Origin: Actinomycetota bacterium
GTDB lineage: Bacteria; Actinomycetota; Actinomycetes; Nanopelagicales; Nanopelagicaceae
Length of the DNA: 10,641 nt
Direction of reading: 5' to 3'
Assembly (NCBI GenBank): GCA_947488645.1
Contig: CANLAC010000036.1
Span: 1-10,641 of the forward strand
The first letter of the stretch is position 1; every line of letters starts with the position of its first letter. The notes under the pieces were generated by a model, which worked only from the letters and a program-made list of their open reading frames with translations, did no database searches and was not told the DNA's origin. The position numbers were made by a program, and so were the translations under genes. Positions 5,178 through 10,641 of the stretch are shown here, piece after piece.

Positions 5178-7454
5178 CTACTTCAACGCCCGCTTCAGAT
5201 GCGAAGCGACCTCACTAGCCCGCTCAGGTGTAAGTGGTCCACCTGTTAACTCGGTTACATACAAGGTGTCAATCGCTTCAGCTCCGAGGGTAGTAACGAT
5301 TGCTGATCGAATATCGATTTTCGATTGGGTAATTGCAGCACCGATTCTGAAAAGTAGTCCAGGTCTGTCATGGCTTCGCACTTCAATAATAGTTGCATCC
5401 GTTGCTGCATCAGTGAAAATTTCAACCTCAGGGTCAGGTACCGGAATCGTTGGAATTGATGCATATGCCTTAGCTCTGGCTATCAGCTTTTCTTCAACAT
5501 CTGTTGAGTCCTTCAATCCTTCAGAAATCAGTTTGTGCAGGGCATCTGCTGTAATTTCTGGTGCATGTGGTTCGGGAGTAACTATCCAATACATAACCGC
5601 TGAACTCCCAAGCGTCTTTGTGCGGGCAGATTTAACATCTAAACGAGAAATATTAAACACTCCCGCAACGATTGAAAGTAACCCTGGTTTATCAGGTGAA
5701 ATCACTTCGACTGCATATCCACTCGAATGTTCTTCGAGTCTGACTCTTAGTTCACCCTTTGCAGCAAATGCAATCTGCTCATCGCTAATCATTGGCTGTT
5801 GAGCGACTTCAATGCCATCCATTGCTCTTCTAACTCTGCTCACTAACTCTGCAACCAATGTTGCTTTCCAATCACTCCAGCCGGCACTTCCCGTTGCTTC
5901 TCCATCAGCGATACTCAAAGCATGCAATAGCTCTAATGTGTTGGCATCAGGGATTAATGACACAACAGACTGGATTGTTGCAGGATCATCTAAATCTCGA
6001 CGAGTTGCAGTGGAAGACAACAGCAAATGGTGTTGGACTAGCACTTTTAAAATTTCGATGTCTTTCTCTTCAAAACCCACACGACGGGCAATGGGTTCGA
6101 TCAAACGAACTCCGCGCTCAGAATGGTCTTCTTCCGTGCCTTTACCGATGTCATGAAAGAGCGCTGCAAAAAGAAGCAGATCTGGCCTATGAACTTTGCG
6201 TGTTAAATTCCCCGCATGAACTGCAGTTTCGACCATATGACGATCAACAGTATGTCTATGTAGTGCATTTCGTTGAGGAAGCGACCTAACGCTTAGCCAT
6301 TCAGGTATCCAATGAAAAATGATCTCCTCTTGATCCAAAGTCTCAAAGATTCCAACCATGGCTTCACCCGCACCAATAAGGGTTATTAATAGCTCTCGTG
6401 CTTCACGAGGCCAAGGATTAGGCAAAACTCCCTGCCCGTTATCTAACGCCAGCGACAATTCAGTACAAGTGTCTAAGGAGAGCGGTAAACCAAGCTGAGC
6501 GGCAGTTGCAGCAGCTCTTAAGCCAACGACCGGGTCTTCGTCAAAGGAAGTTAATGTGTCAATAATTATTTCGCGCTCTACAGCGCTAACATTTTTTGCA
6601 ACGTTAACAACGCGTTGTCTGCGCATGATGCGCCCCAGACCATCTTTGCCTTTGTGTTCTAAAGCGTGCCAAGTGTAATCCAGCAGATAATCCACGGTAC
6701 GTGCCGCCCTTGCAACATCGCCCATCATCGCGTCTGCATCTTTGTAATCTAGTATTTTTGCGACTTTATCTTGTTCCTGAAAAAGCAGACGATCTTTGCC
6801 TCTACCACTTGCCGTGTGTAGAGCTTCACGAACATTATTAAGAGTTGATTCAGCCCAACTGATCTTTTCAAGCGGAACTTGAACTGCACCTGATAATGAA
6901 ATAGCGCGTAATGCTTGAATATCGCGAAGACCTCCACGCGCCTCTTTTAAATCTGGTTCAAGTAAATATGCCAATTCACCGGCACGTTCATGCCGCTCTG
7001 AAAGTGTTTTTTCTAATTCTGGAAGGTTGCGCTTGGCATCTTTGCGCCAGTAATCAAGTGAGTCTGCCCGCACGGCTGCTACCAAATCAGCATTGCCTGC
7101 AATGAAGCGAATATCTAGGAGTCCTGTTGCAACCCGTAAATCACTTGCAGCTGCTTCCTTAGTTTCACTCCTAGTTCTCACTGAGTGATCAACGCTGTTT
7201 TTATCCCACAGCGGATAGAGCACATCATTAACAATTGCCTGTAACTTATCTTGCGTAATTTTGCCATTATGCAGAATTAAAATATCAAGATCTGATCCGG
7301 GAGATAACTCACCGCGGCCATAACCTCCGACCGCGGCGAGTGCTATCTCTTTACCCGTATCTGCATCACAATGTGTCCGTACCGCATCGTGAAACAGTTG
7401 TGAGAGAAATCGATCGCTCTCGTTCGATCGATCTCGCCTCTCACGGGTACTCAT
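5178..7454 (-). CDS. glnD: GlnD, PII nucleotidyltransferase / PII-removing enzyme
   Basis: Bifunctional sensor that adds and removes a nucleotide on the T-loop tyrosine of GlnK according to nitrogen (glutamine) status. In characterised actinobacteria the modification is adenylylation rather than uridylylation. It has 758 residues (E. coli 890, M. tuberculosis about 808). Domains in order: nucleotidyltransferase with GGYGRGELSPGSDLD (43-57; Asp55 and Asp57 are the metal-binding pair); the GlnD-type helical linker with LEPDLKEARGGLRD (165-178); an HD hydrolase domain with H401, the H434-D435 pair in FHDIGKG and QHH (474-476); and two ACT domains at about 580-650 and 688-755, each with a DKPGLL or DRPGLL turn, the expected glutamine-sensing part. 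It starts 10 bp after glnK with no Shine-Dalgarno, so it is likely coupled. All catalytic motifs look intact. Confidence 0.97.
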   Translation of the reverse strand: MSTRERRDRSNESDRFLSQLFHDAVRTHCDADTGKEIALAAVGGYGRGELSPGSDLDILILHNGKITQDKLQAIVNDVLYPLWDKNSVDHSVRTRSETKEAAASDLRVATGLLDIRFIAGNADLVAAVRADSLDYWRKDAKRNLPELEKTLSERHERAGELAYLLEPDLKEARGGLRDIQALRAISLSGAVQVPLEKISWAESTLNNVREALHTASGRGKDRLLFQEQDKVAKILDYKDADAMMGDVARAARTVDYLLDYTWHALEHKGKDGLGRIMRRQRVVNVAKNVSAVEREIIIDTLTSFDEDPVVGLRAAATAAQLGLPLSLDTCTELSLALDNGQGVLPNPWPREARELLITLIGAGEAMVGIFETLDQEEIIFHWIPEWLSVRSLPQRNALHRHTVDRHMVETAVHAGNLTRKVHRPDLLLFAALFHDIGKGTEEDHSERGVRLIEPIARRVGFEEKDIEILKVLVQHHLLLSSTATRRDLDDPATIQSVVSLIPDANTLELLHALSIADGEATGSAGWSDWKATLVAELVSRVRRAMDGIEVAQQPMISDEQIAFAAKGELRVRLEEHSSGYAVEVISPDKPGLLSIVAGVFNISRLDVKSARTKTLGSSAVMYWIVTPEPHAPEITADALHKLISEGLKDSTDVEEKLIARAKAYASIPTIPVPDPEVEIFTDAATDATIIEVRSHDRPGLLFRIGAAITQSKIDIRSAIVTTLGAEAIDTLYVTELTGGPLTPERASEVASHLKRALK

Positions 7455-7464
7455 AGGAGTGAGT

Positions 7465-7803
7465 CTAGATTGCTTCGCTCCCGCGCTCCCCCGTACGCAC
7501 GCGAATCACCTGATCAACTGGTGTCGTCCAAACCTTTCCGTCACCAATTGACCCTGTTGAAGCTGCTTTAACGATCACATCGACTACAGCATCTGAGTCT
7601 TTGTCATCGACTAAAACTTCTAGTCGAACCTTTGGAACAAGGTCAACTGTGTATTCAGCACCGCGGTAAACCTCGGTGTGACCACGTTGTCGACCAAAAC
7701 CACTTGCCTCTGAAACCGTCATGCCTGCAACACCGGCGGCTTGTAGTGCGTTCTTCACATCTTCTAACTTAAATGGCTTCAAGATTGCTGTAATTAGTTT
7801 CAT
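7465..7803 (-). CDS. glnK: GlnK/GlnB-type PII nitrogen-regulatory protein
   Basis: Trimeric signal protein that senses ATP/ADP and 2-oxoglutarate and gates the ammonium channel. It has 112 residues, the standard PII length. It starts MKLITAILKPFKLEDVK; the T-loop has the modifiable Tyr51 within YRGAEYTVDLVPK; the B-loop is TGSIGDGKVW (83-92), and the C-terminal loop has RTGERG (103-108). Tyr51 plus an adjacent glnD implies covalent regulation by nucleotidylation. The amt-glnK pairing is almost universal and marks this copy as GlnK, the Amt partner, though the family name GlnB is also used for actinobacterial members. It lies 2 bp after amt and has a strong ribosome binding site. Confidence 0.97.
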   Translation of the reverse strand: MKLITAILKPFKLEDVKNALQAAGVAGMTVSEASGFGRQRGHTEVYRGAEYTVDLVPKVRLEVLVDDKDSDAVVDVIVKAASTGSIGDGKVWTTPVDQVIRVRTGERGSEAI

Positions 7804-7805
7804 TC

Positions 7806-9113
7806 TTATACCCCCTTCGAATTACCAAGGACACTGCCCTGGCCGTTATCTGATAGCTCATACGCACGCTCTGCGTGTATGGCTAGGTCAATTCCAGCAA
7901 CTTCTTGATCCTGAGAAATTCTGAACCCAATTGTTAGATCAACAATTTTTCCGATGATCATGGTTGCGATAAATGAATATGCAAACACTGCTCCTACGCC
8001 AATTACTTGCTTGACTAGTTGCTCGGTGCCACCACCATTGAAGAGGCCAACATCTACGCCGACGAAGCCAATCATGACTGTTCCTACAATTCCACCAACA
8101 AGGTGAACCGCAACAACATCGAGTGAATCATCGAATCCAAACTTGAACTTGAGTCCAACGGACAGTGCACATATGGCTCCTGCAACGAAACCAATAATCA
8201 ATGCACCGCTAGCGTTAACAGCAGCACAGGCAGGTGTAATTGCCACAAGTCCTGCTACTACTCCTGATGCTGCGCCAAGACTTGTTGCATGACCATCGCG
8301 AATCTTTTCAACTAGCAACCATGAAAGTAGTGCAGCTGTGGTTGCACCAATTGTGTTGAGCAAAGCTAGACCTGCTGTGCCATTTGATGCCACTGCAGAA
8401 CCAGCATTGAAACCAAACCAACCAAACCAGAGAAGTGCTGCACCAAGCATCACCAAAGGCAAGCTGTGTGGACGCATTGGAATTCGGCCAAAGCCAACGC
8501 GCTTACCAAGAATGAATGAGAGCGCCAGACCTGCTGCACCAGCATTGATATGAACTGCTGTTCCGCCAGCAAAGTCAAGTGCACCAAGATCATTCGCAAT
8601 CCATCCACCTGTCTTTGCAACAAAGTCGTCGAATGCGAAAACCCAGTGTGCAACTGGGAAGTAAACAATTGTTGCCCAGATACCAGCAAAGACCATCCAT
8701 GCGCCAAATTTTGCACGATCTGCAATTGATCCAGAAATTAGTGCAACAGTAATCGCAGCGAATATTCCTTGGAATGCGATAAAGACTGCTGCTGGGATGG
8801 TCCCAATGAGCGCGGCCGAATTATCTAGACCACTTAGGAATGCGAATTGACCAATGTCACCGATTAAGCCTTTTCCATCTACAGAGTCACCAAATACCAT
8901 TGAGAATCCAAATGCGATCCACAAAACAAAAACTACTGCGAGTGCACCAAATGACATCATCATCATGTTGAGGGCGCTCTTCACGCGAACCATGCCACCA
9001 TAAAACAGTGCAATGCCTGGGATCATTAGAACCACCAAGCCGGTACTCATTAACATCCAGGCTGTATCGCCAGAATTCACAACAATCTCTTCCATAGTTG
9101 TATCTGCTTTCAT
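7806..9113 (-). CDS. amt: Amt, ammonium transporter channel
   Basis: Polytopic membrane channel for ammonium, gated by GlnK. The 11 hydrophobic segments of the family can be followed from STGLVVLMIPGIALFYGG to the last helix VFAYSFIATMIIGKIVD. Twin pore histidines are present in PVAHWVF and VAVHLVGGIVG. The cytoplasmic tail FRISQDQEVAGIDLAIHAERAYEL is the typical GlnK-contacting C-terminus. The start is uncertain. The frame stays open to a TTG at 9149 (447 residues), but ATG at 9113 (435) or 9095 (429, MEEIVVNSGDTAW) fits the normal short periplasmic N-terminus better. Neither ATG has a clean Shine-Dalgarno: AGAAGG sits only 1 nt before the TTG, and GAAAG sits 11 nt before the 9095 ATG. I give the 9113 start as a compromise. 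It is first in the amt-glnK-glnD operon, preceded by possible GlnR boxes. Confidence 0.95.
   Translation of the reverse strand: MKADTTMEEIVVNSGDTAWMLMSTGLVVLMIPGIALFYGGMVRVKSALNMMMMSFGALAVVFVLWIAFGFSMVFGDSVDGKGLIGDIGQFAFLSGLDNSAALIGTIPAAVFIAFQGIFAAITVALISGSIADRAKFGAWMVFAGIWATIVYFPVAHWVFAFDDFVAKTGGWIANDLGALDFAGGTAVHINAGAAGLALSFILGKRVGFGRIPMRPHSLPLVMLGAALLWFGWFGFNAGSAVASNGTAGLALLNTIGATTAALLSWLLVEKIRDGHATSLGAASGVVAGLVAITPACAAVNASGALIIGFVAGAICALSVGLKFKFGFDDSLDVVAVHLVGGIVGTVMIGFVGVDVGLFNGGGTEQLVKQVIGVGAVFAYSFIATMIIGKIVDLTIGFRISQDQEVAGIDLAIHAERAYELSDNGQGSVLGNSKGV
7811..7817 (-). promoter_or_regulatory. Strong ribosome binding site of glnK within the amt 3' end
   Basis: AAGGGGG on the minus strand ends 7 nt before the glnK ATG and overlaps the last amt codons. 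The neighbouring glnD and ffh have no such site, so this may give the PII protein a higher translation rate than its enzyme, as expected for a signal protein versus its modifier. That last point is inference. Confidence 0.65.
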
Positions 9114-9187
9114 AAAGGTAAAAGAAGTTCTCGCCTTTGAGATGGCCAAACCTTCTATCAGCGCAGTTACGAAATATCGCTCATAGG

Positions 9188-9234
9188 GTTTCAGGGGCGT
9201 GACAAAATCCCCCTTTTTGTTACATCTGGGTTAC
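9188..9234 (-). promoter_or_regulatory. Tandem GlnR-like operator upstream of amt-glnK-glnD (putative)
   Basis: On the minus strand two elements match the OmpR-type GlnR box GTnAC-n6-GnAAC described in Streptomyces and mycobacteria. The first is GTAAC-ccagat-GTAAC (9234-9219) and the second is GTCAC-gcccct-GAAAC (9203-9188). Within each, the half-sites are 11 bp apart start to start, as in the known box. The two elements are offset by 31 bp, about three helical turns, so they face the same side of the DNA. The first overlaps the ftsY stop codon. A lone GTAAC at 9170-9166 continues the 11-bp phase (22 bp after the last half-site). amt, glnK and glnD are known GlnR targets in related phyla members, which fits. 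No glnR gene is in view, and the core promoter elements could not be placed. Confidence 0.55.
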
Positions 9235-10067
9235 GAGAGCAGCCCCTTGATATAGCTTTGAGCGTCAAAAAGGGAGAAGTCGGACTCGGATTCGCCTGTG
9301 CCCACCCATTTAATCGGTATTCCCAATTCTGCCTCGATGGCAAGGGCTACCCCACCTTTTGCACTTCCATCCAACTTTGTTAAAACAATCCCAGTGACTT
9401 CAACGCACTCTGTGAAAATCTTCGCTTGTTGTAATCCGTTTTGACCTGTTGTTGCATCAATAACCAAAAGAACTTCATTAATCGGTGAGACTTTTTCAAC
9501 CACACGCTTAACCTTGCTCAGCTCTGCCATCAAATCGTTTTTGTTGTGTAAACGTCCTGCGGTATCAATAATAAAAATATCACTTGCAGAATCATGGGCG
9601 CTCTTTGCTCCATCAAATGCGACAGATGCTGGATCTCCATTATCTTTTCCAGAAATTACGAGCACTCCAATACGACTACCCCAGGTGTTTAACTGATCAA
9701 CGGCGGCGGCACGAAAGGTATCTCCCGCTGCCAACACAACACTCTTGCCGCTCTTTTTGTAATACGAAGCAAGTTTTGCAACAGAAGTAGTTTTACCCGT
9801 TCCATTCACACCAACAACCATGATTGTGGTCGTTCCGCTCACAACTACTGGTTCATGAGAATTCTTCGAAAGACTTGAAGTCAAAATCTCAATGAGCGCT
9901 AGCTCTGCGTTATCGCTTTTAACCTTCTTGGCTTTCTCAAGCAAGTTCTTAGTCAGAGTTGGGCCAAGGTCTGATGCTAAAAGTTCTTGTTCTAATTCAG
10001 CCCAATCGGAAGGTGAAAAATCATTTGTGCCCTTTATTTTGGCGATGAACTTACTAAAAAGACCCAT
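9231..10067 (-). CDS. ftsY: FtsY, signal recognition particle receptor GTPase (short form without A domain)
   Basis: Membrane receptor that binds Ffh-ribosome complexes and releases the nascent chain to the translocon. It has 278 residues, essentially only the NG core. Motifs: P-loop GVNGTGKTT (86-94), DTFRAAAVDQL (116-126), DTAGRL (168-173), TKLDGSAKGG (230-239) and GTGE (257-260). The long acidic N-terminal A domain of E. coli FtsY (497 residues) and of many actinobacterial FtsYs is missing. The protein begins MGLFSKFIAKI, which could form a short amphipathic membrane-binding helix. It starts 11 bp after smc; AAGG overlapping the smc stop codon (TAAGG) lies 9 nt before the ATG. smc-ftsY is a conserved pair. 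Its stop codon overlaps the putative GlnR operator of amt. Confidence 0.97.
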   Translation of the reverse strand: MGLFSKFIAKIKGTNDFSPSDWAELEQELLASDLGPTLTKNLLEKAKKVKSDNAELALIEILTSSLSKNSHEPVVVSGTTTIMVVGVNGTGKTTSVAKLASYYKKSGKSVVLAAGDTFRAAAVDQLNTWGSRIGVLVISGKDNGDPASVAFDGAKSAHDSASDIFIIDTAGRLHNKNDLMAELSKVKRVVEKVSPINEVLLVIDATTGQNGLQQAKIFTECVEVTGIVLTKLDGSAKGGVALAIEAELGIPIKWVGTGESESDFSLFDAQSYIKGLLS

Positions 10068-10078
10068 CGAACTAAACC

Positions 10079-10641
10079 TTAGCTAGCGTCAGATTCGCGC
10101 AGGCGCTGCGAAATAACTTCGGTAACACCGTCACCACGCATGGTCACGCCATAGAGCGCATCTGCAATTTCCATCGTGCGCTTCTGGTGAGTAATGATGA
10201 TCAACTGTGAACTCTCACGTAGCTCTTCTAGAACAACAAGTAAGCGTCCAAGGTTGACATCATCCAGGGCTGCTTCGACCTCATCTAGGACATAGAAAGG
10301 ACTTGGGCGGGCCTTAAAAATTGCAATTAACATGGCAACGGCTGTTAGAGACTTTTCTCCACCTGAGAGCAATGAAAGACGCTTAATGCGCTTTCCTGGT
10401 GGGCGCGCTTCCACATCAACACCAGTTGTTAATGGGTTATCTGGATCGGTAAGGATCAAGCGTCCATCTCCACCTGGGAATAGGCGAGCGAAAATATCCT
10501 CGAAGTGCTTGGCAGTTTCTGTAAACGCCTCCATAAAGATTGATTGAACGCGATCATCAACCTCTTTAATGATGTCCAGCAAATCCTTTTTAGTGTTCTT
10601 AAGGTCCTCTAACTGTTCAGCAAGGAACTTAAGTCGCTCTT
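10079..10641 (-). CDS. smc: SMC chromosome-condensation ATPase (C-terminal part, runs off right edge)
   Basis: The last 186 complete codons of the SMC ATPase, which forms dimeric rings with ScpA/ScpB to organise and segregate the chromosome. The visible part begins inside the end of the coiled coil (ERLKFLAEQLEDL), then enters the C-terminal half of the head: FARLFPGGDGRLILTD, the ABC signature LSLLSGGEKSLTA (about 10355-10370), the Walker B and D-loop VLDEVEAALDD, and the H-loop ITHQKRT. It ends RLRESDAS. The frame is open to the window edge, so the apparent start at 10582 (a TTG) is only an internal Leu codon. The gene is followed 11 bp later by ftsY. Confidence 0.97.
   Translation of the reverse strand, partial: ERLKFLAEQLEDLKNTKKDLLDIIKEVDDRVQSIFMEAFTETAKHFEDIFARLFPGGDGRLILTDPDNPLTTGVDVEARPPGKRIKRLSLLSGGEKSLTAVAMLIAIFKARPSPFYVLDEVEAALDDVNLGRLLVVLEELRESSQLIIITHQKRTMEIADALYGVTMRGDGVTEVISQRLRESDAS

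Noticed and set aside
5266..5802. Long plus-strand open frames opposite glnD (also 5812-6156 and 5858-6289)
   Set aside because: They lie antisense to a fully conserved GlnD frame, have no family resemblance and arise from its codon composition.
9170..9187. Possible AmtR operator (CTAT ... ATAT) upstream of amt
   Set aside because: The corynebacterial AmtR box needs CTAT-N6-ATAG; here the spacing is 5 and the second half is ATAT. The GlnR pattern fits better.
10079..10582. A separate 167-residue ATPase gene starting at 10582
   Set aside because: The frame continues upstream to the window edge with SMC coiled-coil sequence; the TTG is an internal Leu codon.
1..10641. Mobile elements, CRISPR arrays, tRNA or other RNA genes, or a defence or biosynthetic island
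   Set aside because: Every gap is 160 bp or less, all genes are conserved core functions in one direction, and no terminal repeats, spacer arrays or cloverleaf folds were seen by eye.

Overview
The window carries 12 protein-coding genes, all on the minus strand, tightly packed. smc runs off the right edge and miaB runs off the left edge. In transcription order (right to left) they are: smc (3' end), ftsY, amt, glnK, glnD, ffh, rpsP, a KH-domain protein (khpA), rimM, trmD, a class II glutamine amidotransferase, and miaB (5' part). The order smc-ftsY-amt-glnK-glnD-ffh-rpsP-KH-rimM-trmD is the classic actinobacterial arrangement (from memory, the Mycobacterium tuberculosis Rv2922c to Rv2906c region). 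The DNA is clearly less GC-rich than most Actinobacteria, and intergenic gaps are near zero. This suggests a streamlined, low-GC actinobacterium of the freshwater acI / Nanopelagicales type; the lineage is an inference.

Right part (about 7.5-10.6 kb): chromosome condensation (SMC) and the signal recognition particle receptor (FtsY), then the ammonium module. The 117-136 bp between ftsY and amt holds the most interesting regulatory signal in the window. Two 16-bp elements match the GlnR box pattern GTnAC-n6-GnAAC, lie about three helical turns apart, and read toward amt. Amt (channel), GlnK (PII sensor) and GlnD (PII-modifying enzyme with HD and two ACT domains) form a nitrogen-sensing operon.

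Middle part (about 3.0-5.2 kb): ffh, the GTPase partner of FtsY, sits downstream of glnD, so the two SRP GTPases bracket the nitrogen cassette. A 160-bp non-coding gap with two imperfect hairpins separates ffh from the ribosome/tRNA-maturation operon. That operon begins with rpsP, which probably starts at a TTG codon and carries a long Ala/Glu/Val tail.

Left part (1-3.0 kb): khpA, rimM, trmD, a single-domain class II amidotransferase and miaB, with 2-bp gaps or ATGA overlaps at most junctions and 21 bp between trmD and the amidotransferase. Beyond trmD the order departs from the usual actinobacterial trmD-rplS: no rplS is present. TrmD (m1G37) and MiaB (ms2 at A37) both modify tRNA position 37, so their linkage, with an amidotransferase of unknown substrate between them, is the main gene-content oddity. 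I see no mobile elements, CRISPR arrays, RNA genes or foreign islands, and no clearly novel multi-gene system. The window is mostly conserved core genome.
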